A stretch of 64,000 bases of DNA from Pectobacterium carotovorum. Its GTDB lineage: Bacteria > Pseudomonadota > Gammaproteobacteria > Enterobacterales > Enterobacteriaceae. A program made the translations under genes and the position numbers. The stretch covers positions 3,286,001 through 3,350,000 of the forward strand of contig CP066552.1 in assembly GCA_016415585.1 (NCBI GenBank). Direction: 5' to 3'. The notes beneath the pieces were generated by a model that was given only the letters and a program-made list of their open reading frames with translations, was not told the DNA's origin and ran no database searches. Of this stretch, positions 17,552-26,418 are shown one piece after another; the first letter of the stretch is position 1, and the number at the start of each line of letters is the position of its first letter.

Positions 17552-18796
17552 ATGGTTTCTTCATCTGAAAACACAGCTACCAAATCGTTACAACCGGCCT
17601 TCGTGGTTCCCAGACTGTCCCTCATGATGTTCTTAGAGTTTTTCATCTGGGGTTCATGGTCAGTCACCCTGGGTCTGGTTATGACACAGCACAACTTGGC
17701 CGCCATGATTGGCGACGCCTTCTCTGCTGGGCCAATCGCTTCAATCCTGTCGCCGTTTGTACTGGGCATGGTGGTTGACCGCTTCTTCCCATCACAAAAA
17801 GTCATGGCGCTGTTGCACCTGATCGGCGCGGTCATCCTGTGGTTTGTGCCCACCGCGTTAATCAACGAAGATGGTTCACAGCTGCTGATCCTGCTGTTCG
17901 CCTACACGTTGTGCTTTATGCCAACGCTGGCGTTAACCAACAACATCGCGTTCCATAATCTGACTAACAGCGAGAAGAGCTTCCCGGTTGTGCGAGTCTT
18001 CGGCACCATTGGTTGGATCGTTGCCGGTGTCTGCATCGGGACAGCGGGCATCTCCGCAAGCGTCAATATTTTCTACGTTGCTGCCGCCTGCTCTGCCATT
18101 CTGGCAGCTTACAGCCTGACGCTACCGCATACTCCAGCGCCGGCCAAAGGTTTGCCGCTGGCAGTGCGCGATCTGTTCTGTGCTGATGCGTTCGCGCTGC
18201 TGAAGAAAGGCCACTTCCTGGTCTTTGCCATCTGCGCCATGCTGATCTCTATTCCGCTGGGCACCTACTACGCTTACACCGCCTCCTTCCTGAGCAATGC
18301 GGGTATCAGCGACGTCAGCACCGCCATGTCGTTTGGTCAGATGTCCGAAATTGTCTTCATGCTGATCATTCCGCTGCTGTTTAGAAAACTGGGCGTGAAA
18401 TACATGCTGTTCATCGGCATGTTGGCGTGGTTCGTACGCTATGCCCTCTTCGCGATGGGTGTGAATGAAGAAACGCGCTGGTTGCTCTATATCGGTATCC
18501 TGCTGCACGGTATTTGCTATGACTTCTTCTTCGTCATCGGCTTCATCTATACCGACCGCATCGCGGGAGAGAAAATCAAAGGTCAGGCACAAAGTCTGGT
18601 GGTCCTGTTCACCTACGGTATCGGCATGCTGCTGGGCTCACAGGTTTCCGGTGCCATTTATAACCGCCTCTTCGACAACGGTACGTTAAACGCGCCTGAA
18701 ATCTGGGCGACCTTCTGGTGGATCCCAGCGGTTGCTGCCGCCATCATCGCCGTCATTTTCCTCTTCTCCTTCAAATATAAAGAAGAGCAGGCTTAA
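17552..18796 (+). CDS. MFS permease of the nucleoside:H+ symporter (NHS) family
   Basis: This 414-residue inner-membrane carrier has about 12 predicted helices and similarity to the NupG/XapB (NHS) branch of the major facilitator superfamily. Landmarks are LMMFLEFFIWGSWSVTLG, VDRFFPSQKVMALLHLIGAV, TLALTNNIAFHNL and DFFFVIGFIYTDR. The family classically imports nucleosides. Related carriers are often next to Gfo/Idh/MocA dehydrogenases and TIM-barrel isomerases, as here, and may carry sugars or glycosides. It is the first gene after a pair of LacI-type operators and is followed by a hairpin, then the isomerase gene. The substrate is unproven. Confidence 0.82.
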   Translation: MVSSSENTATKSLQPAFVVPRLSLMMFLEFFIWGSWSVTLGLVMTQHNLAAMIGDAFSAGPIASILSPFVLGMVVDRFFPSQKVMALLHLIGAVILWFVPTALINEDGSQLLILLFAYTLCFMPTLALTNNIAFHNLTNSEKSFPVVRVFGTIGWIVAGVCIGTAGISASVNIFYVAAACSAILAAYSLTLPHTPAPAKGLPLAVRDLFCADAFALLKKGHFLVFAICAMLISIPLGTYYAYTASFLSNAGISDVSTAMSFGQMSEIVFMLIIPLLFRKLGVKYMLFIGMLAWFVRYALFAMGVNEETRWLLYIGILLHGICYDFFFVIGFIYTDRIAGEKIKGQAQSLVVLFTYGIGMLLGSQVSGAIYNRLFDNGTLNAPEIWATFWWIPAVAAAIIAVIFLFSFKYKEEQA

Positions 18797-18828
18797 CCAT
18801 TTGAGACGGATTATTTAAGGAGAAAACG

Positions 18829-18858
18829 GGATGAGGTCGCCTATGGCACCTCATCCCA
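18829..18858. other. Strong hairpin between permease and isomerase genes
   Basis: The 10-bp perfect stem GGGATGAGGT / ACCTCATCCC extends inward with GCC/GGC. It lies in the 136-bp gap inside the presumed operon and has no T-tract. It may stabilise the permease mRNA or adjust expression of the downstream genes. Confidence 0.55.
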
Positions 18859-18932
18859 GTGCATTCTCCGCTATAGCTATCACAATCGTGCAACGGTATT
18901 CATGAGCACACCTGTTGCCAAAGGAGGTAATA

Positions 18933-20003
18933 ATGAAAACGTTAAAAGGACCGGGTATTTTTCTCGCCCAGTATATTGGCGATCAGGCTCCCTTTAACAC
19001 GCTGGAAAATCTGGCGCAATGGGCAGCCGGATTAGGCTTTAAAGCGCTACAAATCCCCTGCAATCACCCGCACATTTTCGATCTGGCTACGGCCGCCGAC
19101 AGCCAAACTTACTGTGATGATGTGAAAGGCCTACTGGCACAGCATGGGCTGACCATCAGCGAACTCTCAACCCATCTGGAAGGTCAGCTTGTTGCCGTCC
19201 ACCCTGCGTATGACGATGCTTTTGACGATTTCGCACCACCGGCTTACCGCCGCAATCCGCAGGCTCGCCAAGAGTGGGCTATCGCGGCAATCAAGCAGGC
19301 AGCAAAAGCCTCTTCACGCTTAGGACTAAACGCCCACGCTACGTTTTCCGGTGCGCTGGCCTGGCCCTATTTTTACCCCTGGCCACCGCGTAAAGAAGTC
19401 CTGATTCAGGAGGCCTTTAAAGAGCTTGGTCGCTTGTGGACGCCGATCCTCGACTGTTTTGATGAGCACGGCGTGGATGTGTGCTACGAGCTGCATCCGG
19501 GAGAAGATTTACACGACGGCGTGACCTTTGAACGCTTCTTGGATGTCGTCAATCATCACCCGCGCGCCAACATTCTTTACGATCCTAGCCATATGCATTT
19601 GCAGCAGATGGACTACCTCGGCTTTATCGATCGCTACCATGCACGAATCAAAGCGTTCCATGTGAAAGATGCGGAATTTGTCACGTCGAGCAAAAGCGGC
19701 GTCTACGGCGGCTATCAGTCATGGGCTGAACGCGCCGGACGCTTCCGCTCACCGGGAGATGGCCAGATCGATTTTGGCGGCATCTTCAGCAAACTTGCCC
19801 AATACGATTACGACGGCTGGGCAGTGCTGGAGTGGGAATGCTGCCTGAAAGACAACAACTGCGGTGCGAAAGAAGGGGCCGCGTTCATCAACCGCCATAT
19901 TATTCCTGTCGCAGGACGCGCTTTTGACGATTTCGCCGCGACCAGCGACGATCGTCCGTTAGTAAGAAAAATGTTGGGATTAAAAGAGGAGAGCGCAGAA
20001 TGA
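18933..20003 (+). CDS. Cytoplasmic TIM-barrel sugar isomerase/epimerase family protein
   Basis: This 356-residue protein of the xylose-isomerase-like TIM-barrel (AP endonuclease 2) family has no signal peptide. Candidate divalent-metal ligands are the conserved acidic and His residues in CYELHPGEDLHD, NILYDPSHMHLQQMDY, KAFHVKDAEF and AVLEWECC. Such proteins act as sugar isomerases, epimerases or keto-sugar lyases/hydrolases, commonly paired with Gfo/Idh/MocA oxidoreductases. The ATG at 18933 follows AAAGGAGG at ideal spacing. It overlaps the next gene by 4 bp (ATGA), so the two are translationally coupled and likely act in consecutive steps. Confidence 0.82.
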   Translation: MKTLKGPGIFLAQYIGDQAPFNTLENLAQWAAGLGFKALQIPCNHPHIFDLATAADSQTYCDDVKGLLAQHGLTISELSTHLEGQLVAVHPAYDDAFDDFAPPAYRRNPQARQEWAIAAIKQAAKASSRLGLNAHATFSGALAWPYFYPWPPRKEVLIQEAFKELGRLWTPILDCFDEHGVDVCYELHPGEDLHDGVTFERFLDVVNHHPRANILYDPSHMHLQQMDYLGFIDRYHARIKAFHVKDAEFVTSSKSGVYGGYQSWAERAGRFRSPGDGQIDFGGIFSKLAQYDYDGWAVLEWECCLKDNNCGAKEGAAFINRHIIPVAGRAFDDFAATSDDRPLVRKMLGLKEESAE

Positions 20004-21151
20004 TTCGCGTTGGCATTATTGGTTCCGGTTTTATTGGCCCAGCACATATTGAAGCTATTCGTCGCCTTGGTTTCGTTGAGGTGGTGGCGCTGGCGGAAAA
20101 TTCGCTCGATCTGGCGCAGCAAAAAGCGCGTCAGCTCAACATTCCCCATGCCTACGGCAGCGTCGCTGATTTATTGGCTCATCCCGGTATTGATGCGATC
20201 CATAACTGCACGCCGAACCATCTCCATGCGGCGATCAATAAGCAGATTATTCAGGCAGGCAAGCACGTCTTTTCAGAAAAGCCGCTGTGTATGACCAGCG
20301 AAGAAGCGCGTGAGCTGGTGGCGCTGGCGGAAGAAAAAGGCGTTGTTCACGGGGTCAGCTTTGTCTATCGCCAATTTGGCATGGTGCAGCAGGCAGCCAG
20401 CATGATTAAGCACCAGGAGATCGGCCGCGTCTTTGCCGTACACGGTGGCTATCTGCAAGACTGGATGCTGCGCGACACCGACTATAACTGGCGTGTTGAA
20501 CCGGAGTACGGCGGCGTTTCCCGCGCGGTGGCTGACATCGGCTCGCACTGGTGCGACACGGTGCAGTTTATTTCCGGTCGGAAAATTGTCGAAGTCTTCG
20601 CCGATTTAGCCATCGTCCACCCGATCCGAAAATCCAATCGGAACGGTACGGCCACATTCTCATCATCCGACGCGCCGCCAGAGTACGACGACAAACCGGT
20701 CAAAACCGAAGACTACGCGACCGTTTTACTGCGCTTTGAGGATGGCAGCCGCGGATCCTTTACCGTTTCTCAGGTCAGCGCTGGCCGGAAAAATCGCCTG
20801 ACGTTTGAAGTGAATGGCAGTGAACAGTCGCTGGCCTGGGATCAAGAAACCCCGCAGCAGCTGTGGATCGGCCATCGAGATAAACCGAATCAGGTGTTGT
20901 CGGACGATCCTGGACTGCTGAACCCAGAAGCCGCCGCCGCGGTCCACTTCCCCGGTGGGCATATCGAAGGCTGGCCAGATGCGTTCAAGAACATGATGGC
21001 GAACTTTTATACCTATCTGCGCGACGGCAAACAGCCGGGCGTCGATCCGTTCACCTTCGCCACCTTCTACGACGGTGCGAACGTCATGTTCATTATTGAC
21101 GCCATCGTGCAAAGCCATCAGCAGCAAACGTGGGTGAAGGTCGCCAATTAA
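20000..21151 (+). CDS. Gfo/Idh/MocA-family NAD(P)-dependent sugar dehydrogenase
   Basis: This 383-residue oxidoreductase has an N-terminal Rossmann motif (VGIIGSGFIGPAH), the family EKP signature (FSEKPLCMTSEEA, catalytic Lys) and a C-terminal alpha/beta domain with the DIGSHWCDTVQF His/Asp region typical of the active site. These enzymes oxidise a sugar hydroxyl (often C-3 or C-1 of glucosides or inositols) to a ketone. The start overlaps the isomerase stop (ATGA). A terminator-like hairpin follows. With the permease and isomerase it suggests import and oxidative processing of a sugar derivative; the exact substrate is unknown. Confidence 0.85.
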   Translation: MIRVGIIGSGFIGPAHIEAIRRLGFVEVVALAENSLDLAQQKARQLNIPHAYGSVADLLAHPGIDAIHNCTPNHLHAAINKQIIQAGKHVFSEKPLCMTSEEARELVALAEEKGVVHGVSFVYRQFGMVQQAASMIKHQEIGRVFAVHGGYLQDWMLRDTDYNWRVEPEYGGVSRAVADIGSHWCDTVQFISGRKIVEVFADLAIVHPIRKSNRNGTATFSSSDAPPEYDDKPVKTEDYATVLLRFEDGSRGSFTVSQVSAGRKNRLTFEVNGSEQSLAWDQETPQQLWIGHRDKPNQVLSDDPGLLNPEAAAAVHFPGGHIEGWPDAFKNMMANFYTYLRDGKQPGVDPFTFATFYDGANVMFIIDAIVQSHQQQTWVKVAN

Positions 21152-21182
21152 GGCATCAAACCGCTCATTCTCTCACGGTATT

Positions 21183-21211
21183 CATCCCGCAGGTGCGACG
21201 TCTGCGGGATG
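21183..21211. terminator. Hairpin after the dehydrogenase gene
   Basis: The 10-bp perfect inverted repeat CATCCCGCAG / CTGCGGGATG with a 9-nt loop lies 31 bp past the dehydrogenase stop. A T-tract is lacking. It likely marks the end of the permease-isomerase-dehydrogenase transcript before the regulator gene. Confidence 0.6.
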
Positions 21212-21276
21212 CAGCCAGAGATATTTATGGTAATCTGCTCAGCCAAGCAATAAGTAGCGTGAGTGCCTTCTGAATT

Positions 21277-22257
21277 ATGTCGATTCAAAAAATAGCACGG
21301 ATAGCTGGAGTCTCGGTCGCCACCGTTTCACGAGTGCTGAACAACATTGATACCGTGAAGCCGCAAAACCGGGAACGAGTTCTCAATGCGATAAAAAGCA
21401 GTAATTATCAGCCAAATTTGCTGGCACGACAGCTACGTACTGCACGCAGCCAGATGTTATTAGTCATGGTTTCCAACATTGCCAACCCCTTCTGTGCCGA
21501 TGTCGTGAAAGGCATTGAGGCAGAAGCGGAAGAAAACGGCTATCGTATTCTGCTATGCAATTCAGGCGCCGATATTGTTCGCGCCCACTCCAGCCTGCAA
21601 CTGCTGTCCGGTAAAATGGTCGATGGCGTGATCACCATGGATGCCATTTCAACGCTTTCTGCGCTTCAGGACATGATTGGTGCAGCACCTTGGGTACAGT
21701 GCGCCGAGCATGACGATACATCAGCTATTTCCTCCGTTGGAATTGATAACGCAGAGGCATCCCGCTTTGTGATTAATCACTTTATTGGCAAAGGTCGCCG
21801 CCGTATCGCCATGATTAACCACGATATGAATTATCTCTATGCCCAGCAGCGAGAGAAAGGCTACCGCGATGTTATCGCAGAAAATGCGCTTGATTACGGT
21901 AAAGTCGAATACGCCAGCACGCTGAGTTATGCAGGCGGAAAAGCCGCAATGACCGCGCTGCTTAACGATCCAGAGCGGCCAGATGCCGTCTTTGTAGTGT
22001 CCGATACATTAGCTGCGGGCGCGCTGTCTGCAATCTGTGAGGCGGGGCTAAGTGCACCGCAGGATATTGCGGTGATCGGTTTCGATGGCTCGGAGCTGGG
22101 TTACATCACCTCGCCCCAGCTCAGCACGATTCAGCAGCCATCCGCACATATCGGCAGAGAGGCCGTGAAGTTGTTATTACAACAAATCGACCAGCCGGAC
22201 AGCGAAACGGAAAAGCGCCTACTGGAATGGACGTTTGTCGAACGAGCATCCAGCTAA
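21277..22257 (+). CDS. LacI-family transcriptional regulator of the carbohydrate locus
   Basis: The 326 residues have an N-terminal LacI helix-turn-helix and hinge (IQKIARIAGVSVATVSRVLN, then NYQPNLLARQLRTARS). A periplasmic-binding-protein-like sensor domain follows, with SNIANPFCADVVKGIEAEAE, AVFVVSDTLAAGA and IGFDGSELGYITSPQLSTI. Three GTAATCGATTAC palindromes flank the locus and have the symmetrical CG-centred form bound by this family, so it is the likely repressor of the permease operon and the exported isomerase gene. Its own upstream region has no copy of the operator. It converges with the exported TIM-barrel gene. The inducer is presumably the transported sugar or its product. Confidence 0.88.
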   Translation: MSIQKIARIAGVSVATVSRVLNNIDTVKPQNRERVLNAIKSSNYQPNLLARQLRTARSQMLLVMVSNIANPFCADVVKGIEAEAEENGYRILLCNSGADIVRAHSSLQLLSGKMVDGVITMDAISTLSALQDMIGAAPWVQCAEHDDTSAISSVGIDNAEASRFVINHFIGKGRRRIAMINHDMNYLYAQQREKGYRDVIAENALDYGKVEYASTLSYAGGKAAMTALLNDPERPDAVFVVSDTLAAGALSAICEAGLSAPQDIAVIGFDGSELGYITSPQLSTIQQPSAHIGREAVKLLLQQIDQPDSETEKRLLEWTFVERASS

Positions 22258-22294
22258 CCTGAATAGAATAAAACCAATCCTTTTTCATGTCTGA

Positions 22295-22322
22295 CAACCT
22301 GCGGTCCGCTGACCGCAGGTTG
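22295..22322. terminator. Hairpin between convergent regulator and exported isomerase genes
   Basis: The 12-bp perfect stem CAACCTGCGGTC / GACCGCAGGTTG with a 4-nt loop lies 7 bp before the end of the minus-strand gene. It is well placed to end both convergent transcripts, although no long T-tract follows. Confidence 0.65.
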
Positions 22323-22329
22323 ATAGCTA

Positions 22330-23193
22330 TTACTTACTTTTTATCTTACTCAGTTTTTCATACAGCGATTGGTAAGCTGCGGAAACAATGGCCTGTGGAT
22401 CTTTCGGCAAGTCATGTTCAACAACAAACCACTGGGCACCCGCTTTGGACGCCGCAGGGAGAATCTCTTCCCACGCCAAAATACCCTCACCCGGTGGGGC
22501 AAAGTTCATTTCATCATCGCGGATGCCGATGGATGTATTGTCTTTCGCATGAATTGAGTAAATACGCCCTTTGTACTGGCGCAGGAGACGCACAGGATCC
22601 TGTCCTCCGCGAGATACCCAGGCTACATCCATTTCCAGCATCAGGTTCTCTGGCTCTGCAGCATCCATCATGATTTCCAGCGCCGTTTTACCGCGATACT
22701 TCTTCATCTCGAAATTATGGTTGTGATAAGCCAGCTTCATGCCCTGCTTATTCAATTCACGGCCAAGATCGTTCATTTCCAGGCCAAAGCGCTTCCAGCC
22801 CTCTGCGCTATCCGGGCGGTCTTCAACATTGAGCCACGGCACGATAATCATGCTGTTACCGATAGCTTTGTTAAAGGCTACAACCTCAGCCATATTGCTT
22901 TTCAGTTCGCCAAACTGGACATGCGCAGCAATGGCTTTCAACTGATACTTTCCTAATAACCCCTTCATTTCTGACGCACTAATGTCATGCGTCCCCACCA
23001 GCTCAACCGCCTTAAATCCAGCGTCTCGCGCCATGGAAAATTGCTCATCAAGCGTATTCAAGCTGCGCAGCGTATACATCTGCAAGGCTATTTTCTGGTT
23101 TTCTGCTGGACGTTCGGCAAGCGCCAAACCCGATGAAACCATCAACAATAGCGGTATAGCGAACGCACGGCGCAATAACGTCATACAAGGCAT
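22330..23193 (-). CDS. Exported TIM-barrel sugar isomerase/epimerase-like protein
   Basis: This 287-residue protein has a clear signal peptide (FAIPLLLMVSSGLALA, cleavage about residue 26). It is followed by a xylose-isomerase-like barrel: ALQMYTLRSL, KAVELVGTHDIS, LAYHNHNFEMKKY, MLEMDVAWVSRGG, YSIHAKDN and WFVVEHDLP contain candidate metal-binding Glu, His and Asp residues. Secretion to the periplasm is unusual for this fold and suggests it acts on a glycoside or keto-sugar before uptake. The ATG at 23193 follows GGAGAAGG. A perfect 22-bp palindrome containing the locus operator lies about 40 bp upstream, so it should be co-regulated with the permease operon. Confidence 0.82.
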   Translation of the reverse strand: MPCMTLLRRAFAIPLLLMVSSGLALAERPAENQKIALQMYTLRSLNTLDEQFSMARDAGFKAVELVGTHDISASEMKGLLGKYQLKAIAAHVQFGELKSNMAEVVAFNKAIGNSMIIVPWLNVEDRPDSAEGWKRFGLEMNDLGRELNKQGMKLAYHNHNFEMKKYRGKTALEIMMDAAEPENLMLEMDVAWVSRGGQDPVRLLRQYKGRIYSIHAKDNTSIGIRDDEMNFAPPGEGILAWEEILPAASKAGAQWFVVEHDLPKDPQAIVSAAYQSLYEKLSKIKSK

Positions 23194-23231
23194 GTCCTTC
23201 TCCTATTTTTATCCCGTTGCACAGATGAAAA

Positions 23232-23253
23232 CAAAAAGTAATCGATTACTTTT
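23232..23253. promoter_or_regulatory. LacI-family operator of the exported isomerase gene
   Basis: A perfect 22-bp palindrome: the core GTAATCGATTAC is flanked by AAAAA and TTTTT. The core is identical to the two sites at 17492-17533. It lies 39 bp upstream of the start codon of the minus-strand gene. Confidence 0.8.
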
Positions 23254-23388
23254 TATGATGAAAAAATAATAACGCGGGGATAATTTATCTGACTACCTTG
23301 TTCACGCGGTAGAAAAAACGAATTGAAAATCACTCTCAATACTCATTTTGTTATCTTGGTCACAGAATATCGACTGATTCACGAGATA

Positions 23389-23423
23389 GACCGAGCGATG
23401 TGAACAACTGTTCTATCACTCGG
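23389..23423. terminator. Imperfect hairpin downstream of modC
   Basis: CCGAGCGAT pairs with ATCACTCGG with one mismatch across a 17-nt loop, just after the modC stop codon on the minus strand. A T-tract is absent. It is a weak candidate for the end of the mod transcript. Confidence 0.35.
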
Positions 23424-23430
23424 CCTGTGC

Positions 23431-24489
23431 TTACGCCGTAATCGACACGCTCTTAATCTGCGCGTAGATCGTTTGCCCGGGATGAAGCATGAGATCGTCC
23501 CGAGCCCACGGTGTGATACGGGACCACAGCGTCTGCTGGCCGACCGCAAGCTTCACTTCAACCTGTCCATCGACATTAATGCACTCTACCACGCTGGCAC
23601 ACAGCACATTACGGATGCTGCTTTTTTCCGGTGGCTGTAGCACCAGAGAAACATCGGCGGCATTCACACGAATGCGCAATGCGGCGTCCTGAGGGAGTTC
23701 GACTTTTCCAACCCACACCTGCTGGTTGCCTAATGCCAGCGCCGTCATCGCGTAATGCGCATGCTGAGCCAACACGCGCGTACTCAAAATAGTGCTCTGT
23801 TCGTCTTTTGGTAACCACGGGCGTAGCGCGCTGCTAGCCCACACCTCTTCCAGCAGACCCTGCGCTTTCACTTTGCCTTTATCGAGCACCACAACATGAT
23901 CGGCTAACCGGACAATCTCTTCCAGACTGTGGCTGACATACAGGATCGGAATATTGACTTCTTTCGCCAGACGTTCCAAATACGGCAACAGCTCGCGCTT
24001 TCTGGGTAAATCCAGCGACGCCAGCGGTTCATCCATGAGCAGCAATTCCGGTGCGGTCAGCAAGGCACGGCCAATCGCGACACGCTGCTTCTCTCCACCG
24101 GACAGCGTCCGTGGATAGCGATTCAGCAGCGGTTCGATACCCAGTAAACTGACGATATCATCGAACTGCGATTCCATTGTCTCCGCCATACCGTAGCGTA
24201 GATTACCGCGCACGCGATAGTGCGGAAACAGGCGAGCATCCTGAAATACATAACCGATTCGCCGCTTTTCAGGCGGAAGAAAAATACGCTGCTGCGTATC
24301 CACCAGCACATGATTATTGAGCACAATCCGCCCGCCATCTGGCCGGGTCAGGCCAACAACAGCGTTGATCAGCGACGTTTTCCCTGCCCCGGATACGCCG
24401 AAAATAGCGGTAATACCGTTCGCAGGCAGTTCAGACTGAACGCAAAGTTCGAGGCTACCCAGCTGTTGATGAAAATCGAGTTGCAGCAT
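23431..24489 (-). CDS. modC: Molybdate ABC transporter ATP-binding protein
   Basis: This 352-residue ATPase has Walker [10 protein letters not shown] (about 31-39), Q-loop [10 protein letters not shown], signature LSGGEKQR, Walker [13 protein letters not shown] and switch His in YVSHSLEE. The C-terminal Mop domain (about 290-350) may sense oxyanion levels. It powers molybdate uptake through ModB. The ATG at 24487-24489 overlaps the modB stop (TAATG), matching the family N-terminus [11 protein letters not shown]. It is the last gene of modABC. Confidence 0.95.
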   Translation of the reverse strand: MLQLDFHQQLGSLELCVQSELPANGITAIFGVSGAGKTSLINAVVGLTRPDGGRIVLNNHVLVDTQQRIFLPPEKRRIGYVFQDARLFPHYRVRGNLRYGMAETMESQFDDIVSLLGIEPLLNRYPRTLSGGEKQRVAIGRALLTAPELLLMDEPLASLDLPRKRELLPYLERLAKEVNIPILYVSHSLEEIVRLADHVVVLDKGKVKAQGLLEEVWASSALRPWLPKDEQSTILSTRVLAQHAHYAMTALALGNQQVWVGKVELPQDAALRIRVNAADVSLVLQPPEKSSIRNVLCASVVECINVDGQVEVKLAVGQQTLWSRITPWARDDLMLHPGQTIYAQIKSVSITA

Positions 24490-25178
24490 TATCCCCCCAA
24501 CCGTTTGCGGCTCCAGTTTGTTAGCCATTCCGATGCTAACAGCGCAGCCAGCGACAAGACGATGGCAATGATACATAGCCTTGCTGCATCAGCCTCCGCG
24601 CCGGGCGTTTCAATCAGGGTATACATCGCCAGTGGAATGGTTCGGGTTTCGCCGGGGATATTGGAAACAAACGTAATGGTCGCGCCAAACTCGCCAAGCG
24701 AACGGGCAAACGCCAATACGGTTCCAACAACAATCCCAGGAAAAGAGAGAGGTAATGTGATGGTGAAAAACACGCGCCAGGGCGAGGCACCCAATGTCCG
24801 AGCAGCCTGTTCCAGATGCTTATCGACAGCATCAAGCGAAAGACGGATCGCCCGAACCATCAGCGGAAACGCGACAATCGCCGACGCTAGTGCAGCACCG
24901 CGCCAGCTAAAACTAAAGCTGAAACCGAACCAGTCATAGAGCCAGGAACCGATTACGCCGCGTCTTCCCATCGCCACCAGCAGCAAATAGCCAATGACCA
25001 CTGGCGGTAACACCAGTGGTAAATGGATAATGCTATCCAGCAGTGATTTGCCGGGGAACCGACAGCGCACCAAAATCCACGCCATCAGTATCCCAAACGG
25101 CAAGCTGCATGCCACAGCCACAACGGAAACTTTGAGGCTCAGCTCAACCGCCTGCCATTCGTAATCACTCAGCATCAT
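24489..25178 (-). CDS. modB: Molybdate ABC transporter permease
   Basis: This 229-residue inner-membrane permease has five to six predicted helices and the EAA motif region ([22 protein letters not shown]), which contacts ModC. It is the same length as E. coli ModB and very similar, for example [19 protein letters not shown] and [20 protein letters not shown]. The ATG at 25178 overlaps the modA stop by one base, so translation is coupled. It forms the membrane channel of the molybdate importer. Confidence 0.95.
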   Translation of the reverse strand: MMLSDYEWQAVELSLKVSVVAVACSLPFGILMAWILVRCRFPGKSLLDSIIHLPLVLPPVVIGYLLLVAMGRRGVIGSWLYDWFGFSFSFSWRGAALASAIVAFPLMVRAIRLSLDAVDKHLEQAARTLGASPWRVFFTITLPLSFPGIVVGTVLAFARSLGEFGATITFVSNIPGETRTIPLAMYTLIETPGAEADAARLCIIAIVLSLAALLASEWLTNWSRKRLGG

Positions 25179-25948
25179 TAACGCGGCGCGAAGCCGTAAC
25201 GTTTAAATACTGCTGCTGCTTCCGGCGTTTTCAGGTAGTCATAAAAACCGGTAACCGCCGCGTTTTTATGCTCTTTTACTATCGACATCGGGTATTCGAC
25301 AGGCTTGTGGCTCGTCGCTGGGAATGTACCGATAACCTTAACTTTGTCGCTGGCAACCGCATCAGAACCGTAAACGATGCCCAGCGGAGCTTCTTCACGT
25401 TCCACCAGCGCCATCGCTGCACGTACGTTGTTGGCGCGCGCCATCAGTGGGGAAAGCTCATCCCAGGCTTTCAGATTCTGCAACGCTTCTTTGGCATAGA
25501 TCCCAGCAGGCACGTGATCTGGGTCGCCAACGGCCAGACGTCCGTCTTTCAGCAGGCTTTTCCAGTTGGTTTTATCGTCAATTTTAATGTCTTTCTGCGC
25601 ACTCGCCTTCGGTGCAATCACCACCAGCTCATTGCCCAGCAGCGTGTGACGCGTCGCGGTATCCATCAGGTTTTTATCCTGCGCGTAGTCCATCCACTGT
25701 TGGTCAGCGGAGATGAACAGATCGGCAGGTGCACCTTGCTCAATCTGGCGAGCCAACGTTGAGGATGAGGCATAAGACGCGACGACAGCGACGTTTTTCT
25801 CTTTCTGATATTGCGTAGCGATTTCCTGCAACGCATTGGTCAGTGATGCCGCGGCGAACACCGTGACTTTATCTTCTGCTACAGCGGGCAACGCCATTCC
25901 TGCACTGAGGGTTAGTGCGGCAAACCATTTTAACCATTGCTGCTTCAT
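25178..25948 (-). CDS. modA: Molybdate-binding periplasmic protein
   Basis: This 256-residue periplasmic binding protein has a signal peptide (MKQQWLKWFAALTLSAGMAL, then PAVA) and the family motifs VFAAASLTNALQEIA, YASSSTLARQIEQGAPADLF and DPDHVPAGIYAKEAL, which form the tetrahedral oxyanion site. It captures molybdate or tungstate and delivers it to ModBC. The start at 25946-25948 follows GGAGAC; a longer open frame upstream (to 26011) is not supported. A ModE-like operator lies just upstream at 25967-25995. Confidence 0.95.
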   Translation of the reverse strand: MKQQWLKWFAALTLSAGMALPAVAEDKVTVFAAASLTNALQEIATQYQKEKNVAVVASYASSSTLARQIEQGAPADLFISADQQWMDYAQDKNLMDTATRHTLLGNELVVIAPKASAQKDIKIDDKTNWKSLLKDGRLAVGDPDHVPAGIYAKEALQNLKAWDELSPLMARANNVRAAMALVEREEAPLGIVYGSDAVASDKVKVIGTFPATSHKPVEYPMSIVKEHKNAAVTGFYDYLKTPEAAAVFKRYGFAPR

Positions 25949-25966
25949 TCTTGTCTCCTGACAATT

Positions 25967-25995
25967 ATCGTTGTGTAAATAATGATATAACGAAT
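25967..25995. promoter_or_regulatory. ModE operator of the modABC promoter
   Basis: The half-sites CGTTGTG and ATAACG span 24 bp, followed by AAT, about 20 bp upstream of the modA start codon. The same layout and nearly the same half-sites occur upstream of fdoG (3927-3956). ModE with molybdate represses modABC in E. coli from such a site, and modE itself is 0.7 kb away. Confidence 0.75.
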
Positions 25996-26027
25996 GATGA
26001 AGCAGTGTCATGCGCTTTAAAGAGGTA

Positions 26028-26155
26028 TATTACCCGTCATACTTCAAGTTGCATGTGCGTTGGCTACGTTCACTCACCCGAATCACTTACCTGAGTAAGC
26101 TCATCGGGATTCCTTCTCTTGCCGCCTGCCTGAAACTCGAATTATTTAGGGTAGA
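26028..26155. repeat. ERIC-like element, standard length
   Basis: About 128 bp. It starts TATTACCCGTCATACTTCAA, contains ACTCACCCGAATCACTTACC and GAGTAAGCTCATCGGGATTC, and ends GAATTATTTAGGGTAGATA. It is closely similar to the element at 241-436 but without the three-hairpin insert. It lies between the modA promoter and acrZ. Confidence 0.88.
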
Positions 26156-26218
26156 TATGGGGGTAGAAAAGAAATGTCCGGCCAGAAGCCGGACATCAAA
26201 ATAGGAAAGGATCGTGAA

Positions 26219-26374
26219 TCAGTGCTGATTCTTTGCGCGCTGACCGTCGGCATGACCGATGCGGGACAACACGTTAAACACTTCGCCCAGGCAATAAATC
26301 GAGCCCATGATAATCACCATCATCACAGGAACCATGGCAACTGCAAACAGCAGGCTCTTCAATAACTCCAACAT
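26219..26374 (-). CDS. acrZ: AcrAB-TolC associated small membrane protein AcrZ
   Basis: This 51-residue single-helix inner-membrane protein begins [20 protein letters not shown] and is strongly similar to the 49-residue E. coli AcrZ (YbhT), including the CLGEVFN segment. AcrZ binds AcrB and modulates export of some drugs by the AcrAB-TolC pump. In E. coli it is also located between modA and modE. The ATG at 26372-26374 matches the family start; extra in-frame codons upstream do not. It is flanked by ERIC-like elements on both sides. Confidence 0.9.
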   Translation of the reverse strand: MLELLKSLLFAVAMVPVMMVIIMGSIYCLGEVFNVLSRIGHADGQRAKNQH

Positions 26375-26418
26375 GCTTACCTCACTTGTTGCAACGGTTA
26401 CCGCTACTTTAGCCCGTC

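Noticed and set aside
24220..24939. 239-codon open frame on the plus strand across modC-modB
   Set aside because: Antisense to two clearly conserved genes; it lacks similarity to any family I know.
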